Shown here: positions 26,468 through 34,535 of the stretch, piece by piece | Layout of the letters: each line of letters starts with the position of its first letter | How positions within the stretch are numbered: position 1 is the first letter of the stretch | DNA from: Flavobacterium aquidurense | GTDB taxonomy: Bacteria > Bacteroidota > Bacteroidia > Flavobacteriales > Flavobacteriaceae | Direction of reading: 5' to 3' | NCBI GenBank assembly: GCA_900107365.1 | Contig: FNPS01000006.1 | Span: forward strand, 63,452 to 127,451 | DNA length: 64,000 nucleotides | Translations under genes and position numbers: made by a program | The notes under the pieces: model-generated | Database searches by the model: none | What the model was told of the DNA's origin: nothing | Seen by the model: the letters and a program-made list of their open reading frames with translations, nothing else

Positions 26468-26962
26468 TTACTCTACGATTCTGTTGATCTGGGCAAAAGA
26501 ATTTTTGTAATACGGCTCTTTTGTTGATGAAATTATAACGCCCTTTGAAGTGGAGGAATGCACAAATTTTATTTCGTCTGGCTTTACCTCGGTAATTAAT
26601 CCAACATGATTGATTTGTTTGCTTTTATTTGTCTTGAAGAAGATTAAATCGCCTTTTTGAGCATCATCAATATTGATTATTTTTCCAATTTTAGATTGCT
26701 CATAAGAACTTCTTGGGAGTTTTATGTTTTCAGATTCGAAAGAAGTATATACTAATCCCGAACAATCAAATCCGCTTTTTGTAGTTCCCCCGGCTTTGTA
26801 TTTTACTCCAATATTATCAGTTGCATTCTCAATTAAGTGATTGACAATATGTTTGTTTTCCCGCTTTGTGTCTTTCGTGTCTTTATTGCTTACAGCAGTT
26901 GAAGTTGATTTACAAGATGTAAAAACGGCAGTTAATAGAAGAAAGATGAGTATTCTTTTCAA
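26468..26962 (-). CDS. NlpC/P60 cell-wall peptidase lipoprotein
   Basis: 164 residues with a lipobox at Cys17 (AVFTSC). The NlpC/P60 fold is complete: Cys67 in FDCSGLVYTSF, His119 in NHVGLITE and His135 in FVHSSTSKGV form the catalytic set. Such enzymes cut gamma-D-Glu-diamino acid or related peptide bonds in peptidoglycan. Attached to the membrane by lipid, it probably works in the periplasm on wall turnover. It starts 12 bases after lpxB on the same strand. Confidence 0.92.
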   Translation of the reverse strand: MKRILIFLLLTAVFTSCKSTSTAVSNKDTKDTKRENKHIVNHLIENATDNIGVKYKAGGTTKSGFDCSGLVYTSFESENIKLPRSSYEQSKIGKIINIDDAQKGDLIFFKTNKSKQINHVGLITEVKPDEIKFVHSSTSKGVIISSTKEPYYKNSFAQINRIVE

Positions 26963-26974
26963 AACAAGAAATAT

Positions 26975-28093
26975 TTAAGGTTGCTTTAAATCGGCTACAA
27001 TTAATTTAGCCGTTTTTTTACTGGCACCAACTCCGCCTAATTTTTGCTCTAAAATATCATAATTTTTAAGCAGTTTTTCACGATACTGAGGTTCAAGTAA
27101 TTTTTGAAGTTCCTCTTTGATTCGTTTGGTGTTGCAGTCTGCCTGAATTAATTCGGTTACAACTTCCTGATCCATAATTAAATTGACCAAAGAAATATAT
27201 TTTAACGTAATAATGCGTTTTGCGATTTGATAAGAGATATTGCTTCCTTTATAACAAACTACTTCAGGAACTTTAAAAAGAGCAGTTTCCAATGTTGCTG
27301 TTCCTGATGTTACTAATGCTGCTGTTGAGGAACGTAATAAATCGTAAGTTTTATTCGAAACAAATGCGATATTTTCGTTAGAAATAAATTGTTTGTAAAA
27401 CTCATATTCCTGGCTTGGTGCACCAGCAATGACAAATTCATAATTTTTAAAATCATCAACAACGCTCAACATTACACTAAGCATTTTGGTAATTTCCTGT
27501 TTGCGGCTTCCTGGTAAAAGTGCAATAATAGGTTTATCTCCCAATTGGTTTTCTTTTCTGAAAACGGCTTCGTCAAAAGGAGGCTGATTCTCAATAGCAT
27601 CGATTAATGGATGCCCAACAAAGTCTACCGGAAAATGATGTTTGTCTTCATAAAAACTTTTTTCAAAAGGCAAAATCACAAACATTTTATCGACATCTTG
27701 TTTGATGGCTTTGATTCTGTTTTCTTTCCAGGCCCAAATTTGAGGTGAAATATAGTAATGTGTTTTGTAATTCAGTTCCTTGGCCCATTTTGCAATACGC
27801 ATATTAAAACCCGGATAATCAATAAATATAATAACATCAGGTTTGAATTCTAAAATATCTTTTTTGCAAATAGTAATATTGCTTAAAATAGTTTTTAGAT
27901 TAAAAACAACTTCAACAAAACCCATGAAAGCTAATTCACGATAGTGTTTTACTAAAGTTCCTCCGGTTTTTTGCATCAAATCACCTCCCCAAAATCTAAT
28001 TTCGGCCTGAGGATCTTCCTCATACAATGCTTTCATTAAATTAGAACCATGTAAATCTCCAGAAGCTTCACCAGCTATGATGTAATATTTCAT
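26975..28093 (-). CDS. lpxB: Lipid-A-disaccharide synthase
   Basis: 372 residues from ATG 28093. LpxB joins UDP-2,3-diacylglucosamine and lipid X to the lipid A disaccharide on the inner membrane face. The start MKYYIIAGEASGDLHGSNLM is the family signature; AFMGFVEVV, YISPQIWAWKENRIK, and TSGTATLETALF are further LpxB markers. A 19-codon upstream extension (to 28150) has no resemblance to the family and is dropped. The gene follows surE and a small membrane protein and precedes an NlpC lipoprotein by 12 bases, so an envelope operon is likely. Confidence 0.96.
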   Translation of the reverse strand: MKYYIIAGEASGDLHGSNLMKALYEEDPQAEIRFWGGDLMQKTGGTLVKHYRELAFMGFVEVVFNLKTILSNITICKKDILEFKPDVIIFIDYPGFNMRIAKWAKELNYKTHYYISPQIWAWKENRIKAIKQDVDKMFVILPFEKSFYEDKHHFPVDFVGHPLIDAIENQPPFDEAVFRKENQLGDKPIIALLPGSRKQEITKMLSVMLSVVDDFKNYEFVIAGAPSQEYEFYKQFISNENIAFVSNKTYDLLRSSTAALVTSGTATLETALFKVPEVVCYKGSNISYQIAKRIITLKYISLVNLIMDQEVVTELIQADCNTKRIKEELQKLLEPQYREKLLKNYDILEQKLGGVGASKKTAKLIVADLKQP

Positions 28094-28159
28094 ATGAATT
28101 TTTTTGACAGTAGTTTCTGTTTTAAGACAGAAATTATTTTTGCAATGCAAAGATAAGAT

Positions 28160-28432
28160 TTAAATAAATAAAGTTGAAATTGCCAGAACAATCACAGCCA
28201 AAACAACTCCACGTGCCATCAGTTCTTTATTTTTTTTAAGTAAAATAAGAAAAACGGCAAGATCTAAAAGAGTACCTAAAGTGATTATCTTTCCTAAATA
28301 ACCATAGTGTTTTATGGTTTGAATTCCGGATGAAATATCAAAAGTGGTAAAGAATGCGACAAACAAATAACTGCCAAGAAGAGCAGTAAAAATTCCGATA
28401 ATAAAACCAATAATAATGTCTTTTTTATTCAT
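28160..28432 (-). CDS. Small three-helix membrane protein between surE and lpxB
   Basis: 90 residues with three hydrophobic stretches (about 6-30, 46-65 and 70-90). The start overlaps the surE stop by 8 bases, which points to translational coupling. I do not recognise the family. The lptC operon in this window also holds an unassigned small membrane protein, so both LPS-related groups carry one, though the two are not obviously related in sequence. Confidence 0.75.
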   Translation of the reverse strand: MNKKDIIIGFIIGIFTALLGSYLFVAFFTTFDISSGIQTIKHYGYLGKIITLGTLLDLAVFLILLKKNKELMARGVVLAVIVLAISTLFI

Positions 28433-29204
28433 TTAATTTCCATGTATTAAGTTGTTGCATAGTATGATGGGCTGTTAAATCAAATTGTACAGGAACGACT
28501 GAGATGTAGCCATTTTCGAGAGCCCATTCATCAGTATCTTCGCCTTTATCTTCGTTGGTGAATTTTCCTGTAAGCCAATAATAATCCTTTCCGTAGGGGG
28601 TTTGACGTTTGTCAAATTTTTGGGCATAGTAAGCTTTCGCCTGACGACAAATTTTTATACCCTTAATTTCTTTTTCTTTTAATTTCGGAAAATTTACATT
28701 TAATACTACTCCGGCCGGAAGTTTATTTGCCAGGGTTTCGAGGGTGATTTTTTTAACAAAGGATTTAATCGGTTCAAAATCGGCATTCCAGTCAAAATCT
28801 AATAAAGAAAAACCAATAGCCTGTATGCCTTCAATTCCTGCCTCAACCGCGGCGCTCATTGTTCCTGAATAAATTACATTTATAGAAGAGTTTGAGCCAT
28901 GATTTATTCCTGATACACAGAGATCGGGTTTTCTATGCAGGATTTCATTTACGGCCAGTTTTACACAATCTACAGGCGTTCCGGAACAACTATATTGCGT
29001 AACAGGATCATTTTCTTTTGAAATTTTATCAAGAAATAGTGTGTTATTAATGGTTATAGCGTGTCCCATTGCGCTTTGAGGTTTGTCTGGAGCAACAACA
29101 ACTACCTCACCAATAGTTTCCATGACACTAATCAAAGCTCTGATTCCGGGCGCCAGAATTCCGTCGTCATTAGTAACTAATATTAAAGGTTTTTCATTTT
29201 TCAT
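28425..29204 (-). CDS. surE: 5'/3'-nucleotidase SurE
   Basis: 259 residues. SurE dephosphorylates nucleoside monophosphates and short polyphosphate, needs a divalent metal, and acts in the cytosol in stationary-phase survival. LVTNDDGILAPGIRAL at the start holds the two metal-binding aspartates, and DKPQSAMGHAIT, SGTPVDCVKLA, SGINHGSNSS and YSGTMSAAVEAGI are all family blocks. Length is normal. It leads the leftward group surE, small membrane protein, lpxB, NlpC, comEC. Confidence 0.96.
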   Translation of the reverse strand: MKNEKPLILVTNDDGILAPGIRALISVMETIGEVVVVAPDKPQSAMGHAITINNTLFLDKISKENDPVTQYSCSGTPVDCVKLAVNEILHRKPDLCVSGINHGSNSSINVIYSGTMSAAVEAGIEGIQAIGFSLLDFDWNADFEPIKSFVKKITLETLANKLPAGVVLNVNFPKLKEKEIKGIKICRQAKAYYAQKFDKRQTPYGKDYYWLTGKFTNEDKGEDTDEWALENGYISVVPVQFDLTAHHTMQQLNTWKLNE

Positions 29205-29248
29205 GCCCAGATGTTATTTATGAATTGTCAAAATTAAAGCTTGTTAAA

Positions 29249-29256
29249 GCAAATGT
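29249..29256 (-). promoter_or_regulatory. -7 box of surE
   Basis: Minus strand TACATTTG, an exact match to TAnnTTTG, 44 bases before the surE start. The nearest TTG upstream is 25 bases away, slightly beyond the usual range. Confidence 0.6.
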
Positions 29257-29415
29257 AGTAACAGATTTTGGTAGATTACTAACAAATAAATAAAAATTGT
29301 CAACTAAATTAAAGAACGTTTTCGTGCATTAAACATTTTTATATCTTTAACAAAAAATTATAGTGAACTTGGCTGTCTTGGCATAGTTTTTACCGTAACT
29401 TAGATTAAAAAATTG

Positions 29416-31599
29416 ATGAATGCTATTATTAAATTTATGAAAAGAAATTATAAAATACTTATAGCCGTATTATGCTTGTCATTGACTTTATTTGCTTTTA
29501 AAATAAATGCAGATAAGTCAGAAGATCCGGACCCAAATAGAGATAAAACACTTTTAGAATTACTTGCATTTGTTATTGAAAAAGGACATTATAGTCCGGC
29601 AGAAATAAATGACGAGTTCTCTAAAGGAATTTTTAAGGACTATATTGACGCTTTAGATCCTTCAAAAAGGTTCTTTTTACAGTCTGATATTGATGAATTT
29701 AAACAATATGAACTGCAATTAGATGACCAGTTTTTGAATAAAGATCTTACTTTTTTCAATTTGACTTATACCAGATTGATGAAGAGAATGGAAGAAAGCA
29801 AAAAACGTTATAAAACGATTTTGGCACAACCTTTCAATTATAACGTTGATGAAACATTTAATTCAGATTACGAGCATATTCCTTATGCTAAAAATACTGT
29901 CGAAATCAATGAAAGATGGAGAAAACAGATCAAATTATCTACACTTTCATCTTTAGTTACCAAGCAAAAACTAGAGGAAGATAAAAAGAAAACGGATCCT
30001 GCTTATAAAGCAAAATCTTTTGAAACTTTAGAAAAAGAAACGCGTGAGAGTTCTTTAAAATCTTTAGATGATAATTTCAGTTTAATTAAAGATTTGAATA
30101 AAGAAGATTGGTTTTCTGTTTATGTAAATTCGATCATGACCCGTTTTGATCCTCATACAAGCTATTTTGCACCGGAAGAAAAAGATCGTTTTGATGTTAA
30201 TATCAGTGGAAAATTAGAAGGAATCGGGGCGAGGTTAACTAAGAAAAATGATTTTACTCAAATTGACGAGTTGATTTCTGGTGGACCGGCATGGAAAGGA
30301 AAACAACTTGAAGCTGGAGATTTAATTTTGAAAGTAGCACAAGGAAACGAGGAGCCTGTAGATGTTGTAGGTATGCGTTTGGATGATGTTGTGAAAAAAA
30401 TTAAAGGGCACAAAGGAACCGAAGTAAAACTTACAGTTAAAAAAGTAGACGGTACTATTAAAGTAATTTCAATTATCAGAGATGTGGTTGAAATTGAGGA
30501 GACATATGCTAAATCAAGTATTGTAGAGAGAAACGGATTGAAATACGGCGTTATTTATTTGCCTAAATTCTACATTGATTTCGAAAATAAAGATGGGCGT
30601 GATGCCGGAAAAGACATTGCTCTGGAAGTAGAGAGATTGAAAAAAGAAGACATCAATGGTATTGTACTTGATGTTCGTGATGATGGTGGTGGATCTTTAT
30701 CTACAGTAGTTGATATTGCAGGTTTATTTATTGAAGAAGGACCAATTGTTCAGGTAAAATCTGCTGGTAAAAAGAAAGAAGTTTTATACGATAAAGATAA
30801 AAAAATCGAATGGGACGGACCATTAGTAATTATGGTAAACAGTTTCTCAGCTTCGGCGTCAGAGATTTTGGCTGCTGCAATTCAGGATTACAAACGTGGA
30901 GTAATTATTGGAAGTAAACAAACTTACGGAAAAGGTACAGTGCAAAACGTTTTAGATTTAAATCAATTTGTTCGTAATGCAAATTATGGCGATTTAGGTG
31001 CTTTGAAAATTACAGGACAAAAGTTTTACAGAATCAACGGAGGGTCTACTCAGTTAGAAGGTGTTCATAGTGATGTGGTAATGCCAGATCGTTATGCTTA
31101 CTTAAAAATGGGTGAACGCGATATTGATAATGCAATGCCATGGGATAAAATTGATCCGGCAGATTATAATATTTGGACTTCAAATGAGAAATTTAATCAG
31201 GCAATTGCAAATAGTAGAAATAGAATTGCAGGAAATGCCCAGTTTAAACTAATTGAAGATAATGCGAAGTGGATTGATGTTAAAAACAAGGAAAATACGT
31301 ATAGTCTAAACATCACTAGCTTTAAAGCGACTCAGGAACAAGTTGAAAATGAAGGTAAAAAATATAAACCAATTGCAGATTACAAAAATGATCTGGTTTT
31401 TAAATCATTGCCTTACGAAGAGCTTGAAATGAATAACGATGCTACTTTAAAAGAAAAAAGAGAAGCTTGGCATCAGGCATTGGCTAAAGACGTTTATGTA
31501 GAAGAAGCATTAAATGTTTTAGATGATTTGCAAACTAAAGGTTATGTGAAAAATGCGGTTACTCCTAAAATGAAAAAAGATAAATTAGTGAAATCTTAA
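29416..31599 (+). CDS. Carboxy-terminal processing (tail-specific) protease Prc, S41A family
   Basis: 727 residues from ATG 29416; a later ATG at 29437 (MKRNYKILIAV) is also possible. A signal/anchor helix (about 16-30) leads to an N-terminal helical domain (about 35-230), a PDZ domain (about 263-355; GIGARLTKKNDFTQIDELISG), the S41 core (about 375-560) and a long C-terminal domain. The catalytic dyad is Ser480 in SASASEILAAA and Lys506 in YGKGTVQ. Tail-specific proteases remove C-terminal parts of periplasmic proteins and control wall hydrolases. Length fits the large Prc/Tsp type of E. coli. Closed by a strong terminator. Confidence 0.93.
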   Translation: MNAIIKFMKRNYKILIAVLCLSLTLFAFKINADKSEDPDPNRDKTLLELLAFVIEKGHYSPAEINDEFSKGIFKDYIDALDPSKRFFLQSDIDEFKQYELQLDDQFLNKDLTFFNLTYTRLMKRMEESKKRYKTILAQPFNYNVDETFNSDYEHIPYAKNTVEINERWRKQIKLSTLSSLVTKQKLEEDKKKTDPAYKAKSFETLEKETRESSLKSLDDNFSLIKDLNKEDWFSVYVNSIMTRFDPHTSYFAPEEKDRFDVNISGKLEGIGARLTKKNDFTQIDELISGGPAWKGKQLEAGDLILKVAQGNEEPVDVVGMRLDDVVKKIKGHKGTEVKLTVKKVDGTIKVISIIRDVVEIEETYAKSSIVERNGLKYGVIYLPKFYIDFENKDGRDAGKDIALEVERLKKEDINGIVLDVRDDGGGSLSTVVDIAGLFIEEGPIVQVKSAGKKKEVLYDKDKKIEWDGPLVIMVNSFSASASEILAAAIQDYKRGVIIGSKQTYGKGTVQNVLDLNQFVRNANYGDLGALKITGQKFYRINGGSTQLEGVHSDVVMPDRYAYLKMGERDIDNAMPWDKIDPADYNIWTSNEKFNQAIANSRNRIAGNAQFKLIEDNAKWIDVKNKENTYSLNITSFKATQEQVENEGKKYKPIADYKNDLVFKSLPYEELEMNNDATLKEKREAWHQALAKDVYVEEALNVLDDLQTKGYVKNAVTPKMKKDKLVKS

Positions 31600-31622
31600 T
31601 TTTAGAAAAGATATTTGTTGTT

Positions 31623-31662
31623 AAACGCTCCTGAAAATTTTATTTTTTGGAGCGTTTTTTTT
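31623..31662 (+). terminator. Terminator of the prc-type gene
   Basis: Stem AAACGCTCC with GGAGCGTTT, followed by eight T. It lies 24 bases after the stop. Confidence 0.85.
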
Positions 31663-31693
31663 GTAAGTTTAATAAACTAAAGATAGTGTGTAG

Positions 31694-32482
31694 ATGAGAA
31701 ATTGTTTTTTATTAGGTTTGATTGTTTTGATGTCTGTTTCCTGTAAAAAAGAAATGCCAGAAAGAAATGCCAATAAGGATTTAAAAGAGACGGAATCCAA
31801 TTTTGTATCGAATGAAACCTATGCAGATTCAATTTATACTTTTGCTTATTTACCAACTTCAACAACCAAACAAATTGTAAAGCATAGATATTATACACTT
31901 TCATACAATGAAAAATTCGAACAGGCCGAATGGGTCGCCTATGAATTAAAGAGAGAATATCTTAAAAATAATGATTACAAAAGACCTTATTTTATAGAAG
32001 ATCCCATGGTAACAACAGGTTCTGCTGATTGGAGAAACTATAAAAAATCTGGTTATGACAAAGGCCATCTTTGCCCTGCAGGCGATATGGAGTTTAGTAA
32101 TGATGCTTATAATGATACATTTTATACTTCAAATATTTCACCACAAAAGCATGATTTTAATAGTGGAATCTGGAATAGATTAGAGCAGAAAACACGGTAT
32201 TGGGCCGAAAAGTATAATGACATATATGTTGTAACAGGTGGAATTCTGAATGATTCAGACAGAAAAATAGGGACAGAAAAAGTTGCTGTCCCTAACTATT
32301 TTTATAAAATTATTTTGGCTAAATCAGGAAAGGAGCATAAAGCAATTGCTTTTTTGGTTCCGAATGAAGATAGTGATAAGTCACTTTATGAGTTTGTAGT
32401 TTCAATTGAAACTTTGGAAAAAATGACCGGAATTGATTTCTTCCCGAATTTAAAAAACTTAAAAAGTAGTAAGAGCTTTTAA
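31694..32482 (+). CDS. DNA/RNA non-specific endonuclease lipoprotein (NucA type)
   Basis: 262 residues with a lipobox at Cys17 (MSVSC). The beta-beta-alpha-metal nuclease motif is DKGHLCPAGD with the catalytic His125; the more common form is DRGH. Further blocks are FYTSNISPQ, WNRLEQKTRYWAEKY (Asn and metal-binding helix) and YVVTGGILN. Such enzymes cut DNA and RNA without sequence preference. As a lipoprotein it should sit on the periplasmic or outer surface and may serve nutrient scavenging. Its 3' end overlaps the convergent rpe gene by 24 bases. I see no immunity gene, consistent with an exported enzyme. Confidence 0.9.
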   Translation: MRNCFLLGLIVLMSVSCKKEMPERNANKDLKETESNFVSNETYADSIYTFAYLPTSTTKQIVKHRYYTLSYNEKFEQAEWVAYELKREYLKNNDYKRPYFIEDPMVTTGSADWRNYKKSGYDKGHLCPAGDMEFSNDAYNDTFYTSNISPQKHDFNSGIWNRLEQKTRYWAEKYNDIYVVTGGILNDSDRKIGTEKVAVPNYFYKIILAKSGKEHKAIAFLVPNEDSDKSLYEFVVSIETLEKMTGIDFFPNLKNLKSSKSF

Positions 32483-33121
32483 TTCAGCAATAGTTTGTGT
32501 TGGGTTTTCGGCTTTAAATACAAAGCTTCCGGCAACTAAAACATCAGCTCCGGCTTCTGCTAATTGTTTTGCATTTTTGCTTGTTACGCCACCATCAATT
32601 TCAATAATAGTCGATGCATTTTTACGAGTAATCAAAGCTTTTAGTTTCTCTACTTTAGTATAAGTGTTTTCAATGAACGACTGCCCTCCAAAACCAGGAT
32701 TTACACTCATGATAAGTACTAAGTCAATGTCGTTGATTACATCTTCTAATAAATCAATATTAGTATGAGGGTTGATTGCTACTCCCGCTTTCATTCCTTC
32801 CGCTTTAATAGCTTGCAAGGTTCTGTGCAAGTGCGTACAAGCTTCATAATGTACAGTTAGTATATTAGCTCCTAAATCTGCAAAAGTTTTAATATAGCGA
32901 TCCGGATCAATGATCATTAAATGTACATCAATTGTTTTTTTAGCATGTCTTGAAATCGCTTCTAAAACTGGCATTCCAAAAGAGATATTCGGAACAAAAA
33001 CTCCGTCCATAATGTCAATATGAAACCAATCAGCCTGACTGTTATTGATCATTTCGATATCACGTTGTAAATTGGCAAAATCAGCTGCAAGAACAGAAGG
33101 AGCAATAAGTGTATTCTTCAT
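32459..33121 (-). CDS. rpe: Ribulose-phosphate 3-epimerase
   Basis: 220 residues from ATG 33121. Rpe interconverts ribulose 5-phosphate and xylulose 5-phosphate in the pentose phosphate pathway. Family blocks: APSVLAADFANL, FHIDIMDGVFVPNISFG (His and Asp metal ligands), DVHLMI, SVNPGFGGQSFI and EIDGGV. A longer frame to a TTG at 33148 is rejected because that TTG is part of the promoter box itself. The last 24 bases overlap the end of the nuclease gene on the other strand. Confidence 0.96.
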   Translation of the reverse strand: MKNTLIAPSVLAADFANLQRDIEMINNSQADWFHIDIMDGVFVPNISFGMPVLEAISRHAKKTIDVHLMIIDPDRYIKTFADLGANILTVHYEACTHLHRTLQAIKAEGMKAGVAINPHTNIDLLEDVINDIDLVLIMSVNPGFGGQSFIENTYTKVEKLKALITRKNASTIIEIDGGVTSKNAKQLAEAGADVLVAGSFVFKAENPTQTIAELKALTTF

Positions 33122-33145
33122 TTTTTGTAGTTGTGTGTTATTTTG

Positions 33146-33153
33146 CAAAGATA
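33146..33153 (-). promoter_or_regulatory. -7 box of rpe; decides the start codon
   Basis: Minus strand TATCTTTG, an exact consensus match. Transcription would start near 33142, 21 bases before ATG 33121, and after the alternative TTG at 33148. Confidence 0.75.
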
Positions 33154-33160
33154 AATTTTT

Positions 33161-33340
33161 AACCGCAAAGTTCGCAAAGGTTTTCGCAAAGTTTACTCAA
33201 CCACAAAGGCTATAAAGGTTATACAAAGTTTGCAAAGAATTTTCGTAAGTTTTGTTAAAAAAGCTAAGTTCACAAAGCTTTGCGAACTCTGTAGTTTTCA
33301 ACATTCCAAAAGATAAAAAAATCTTTGTGCACTTTGTGGT
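33161..33340. repeat. Degenerate palindromic repeat related to the 7.1-kb element
   Basis: The left end (AACCGCAAAGTTCGCAAAG, 33161) and the right end (CTTTGTGCACTTTGTGGT, to 33340) are imperfect inverted copies, about 15 of 18 bases. The interior is full of CAAAG and CTTTG words. Base usage and end motif (ACCGCAAAG) resemble the 7103-7308 element, but the arms are decayed. It lies in the 410-base gap between rpe and rpoD, which also holds the rpoD terminator and a GGAATTT hairpin. Confidence 0.6.
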
Positions 33341-33360
33341 AAAAAAATCCAACCCAATAA

Positions 33361-33393
33361 TAAATAAAAAACTCCGGTAATCAGCCGGAGTTT
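33361..33393 (-). terminator. Terminator downstream of rpoD
   Basis: Minus strand: AAACTCCGG, loop CTGATTA, CCGGAGTTT, then a T-rich run. It lies about 140 bases beyond the rpoD stop and is the only strong terminator there. Confidence 0.8.
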
Positions 33394-33468
33394 CAATCAT
33401 CAATCAAAAAACGAACAGTCAATCAAACTGTTGTTTGCTTTACGGTCCAATATAGGCAGTTTCGCAAT

Positions 33469-33508
33469 AAATTCCAAATTCCAATAAAATAATTGGGATT
33501 TGGAATTT
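33469..33508. repeat. AAATTCC/GGAATTT hairpin repeat after rpoD
   Basis: Arms AAATTCCAAATTCCAA and TTGGGATTTGGAATTT pair at all 16 positions (one wobble) around an 8-base loop. It lies 23 bases after the rpoD stop. It is the best-formed copy of the family at 7314, 15518 and 57052. Confidence 0.75.
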
Positions 33509-33531
33509 CTAATATTGGATTTTGTGGGTTT

Positions 33532-34395
33532 TTATCCCAAATAAGTTTTAAGAATTTTACTTCTTGAAGTATGTTTTAATCTACGGATTGCTTTTTCTTT
33601 AATCTGACGTACACGTTCACGGGTTAAGTCAAAAGTTTCTCCAATTTCTTCTAATGTCATTGGGTGCTGATCACCAAGACCAAAGTACAAACGAACTACA
33701 TCAGCTTCTCTAGGAGTTAATGTTTCTAATGAACGTTCAATTTCAGTACGTAATGATTCGTGAATTAATTCTCTGTCCGGGTTTGGAGATTCTCCAGAAC
33801 GTAAAACGTCATAAAGGTTAGAATCTTCTCCTTCAACAAGAGGGGCATCCATTGATAAGTGACGACCAGAGTTTTTCATAGACTCTTTAACGTCGTTTAC
33901 AGTCATGTCAAGTTCTTTTGCAATTTCTTCAGCAGAAGGCGGACGCTCATTAGATTGCTCTAATAACGCATACATTTTGTTGATTTTATTGATAGAACCA
34001 ATTTTGTTTAATGGTAAACGAACAATACGCGATTGTTCAGCCAAAGCCTGAAGGATCGATTGACGAATCCACCAAACTGCGTAAGAGATAAATTTGAAAC
34101 CACGTGTTTCATCAAAACGTTGAGCCGCTTTAATTAAACCTAAGTTTCCTTCGTTAATTAAATCGGGAAGCGTTAATCCTTGATTTTGATATTGTTTAGC
34201 AACCGATACTACGAAACGTAGGTTGGCTTTTGTAAGTTTTTCTAAAGCTCTTTGATCACCAGCCTTTATTCTTTGTGCTAATTCTACCTCTTCATCAGCG
34301 GTAATTAGGTCAACTTTTCCGATTTCTTGTAGATATTTATCTAACGATGCAGTTTCACGATTAGTTACCTGCTTGGTGATTTTAAGTTGTCTCAT
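33532..34395 (-). CDS. rpoD: Primary RNA polymerase sigma factor RpoD (short Bacteroidota type)
   Basis: 287 residues. Regions can be read in order: 1.2 ([20 protein letters not shown]), 2 ([19 protein letters not shown] then [13 protein letters not shown]), 3, and 4 ([19 protein letters not shown], the -33 contact helix). Region 1.1 and the long insert of proteobacterial RpoD are absent, as in Bacteroidota primary sigma factors, which recognise TTG/TAnnTTTG promoters such as those listed in this table. An unusual Shine-Dalgarno sequence precedes it. Confidence 0.94.
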   Translation of the reverse strand: MRQLKITKQVTNRETASLDKYLQEIGKVDLITADEEVELAQRIKAGDQRALEKLTKANLRFVVSVAKQYQNQGLTLPDLINEGNLGLIKAAQRFDETRGFKFISYAVWWIRQSILQALAEQSRIVRLPLNKIGSINKINKMYALLEQSNERPPSAEEIAKELDMTVNDVKESMKNSGRHLSMDAPLVEGEDSNLYDVLRSGESPNPDRELIHESLRTEIERSLETLTPREADVVRLYFGLGDQHPMTLEEIGETFDLTRERVRQIKEKAIRRLKHTSRSKILKTYLG

Positions 34396-34402
34396 TTTCT
34401 TG

Positions 34403-34409
34403 TCTCCTT
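34403..34409 (-). promoter_or_regulatory. Shine-Dalgarno sequence of rpoD
   Basis: Minus strand AAGGAGA, seven bases before the ATG, a near-perfect site. Most genes in this window lack one, so rpoD seems to use a different mode of initiation. Confidence 0.6.
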
Positions 34410-34470
34410 ATTTTTAAAGTGTACAAATGGTTATACGTAAGAAGTTTCAAAAAAGTTACAACAATTATAT

Positions 34471-34517
34471 AAAAAAATAAAAAAGATCCGTTTTCAACAT
34501 GCTGAAGCGGATCTTTT
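34471..34517 (-). terminator. Terminator of cassette copy 1
   Basis: Minus strand: AAAAGATCCG and CGGATCTTTT form the stem, followed by a T-rich run (34471-34484). It lies 18 bases after the stop of the last gene in the cassette and separates it from rpoD. Confidence 0.8.
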
Positions 34518-34535
34518 ATTTTAAGTTTTTAGGTT

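Noticed and set aside
28094..28150. 19-codon extension of lpxB
   Set aside because: The family N-terminus MKYYIIAGEASGDLHG begins at 28093 and the extension has no similarity to it.
32459..32482. Assembly error or frameshift at the nuclease/rpe overlap
   Set aside because: Both proteins end with normal C-termini; a 24-base convergent overlap is plausible in a compact genome.
33122..33148. Upstream TTG start for rpe
   Set aside because: The TTG is the end of the TATCTTTG promoter box and cannot be in the mRNA.
33161..33340. Possible CRISPR array because of recurring CAAAG words
   Set aside because: No regular repeat-spacer spacing and no cas genes; the words form a degenerate palindrome.
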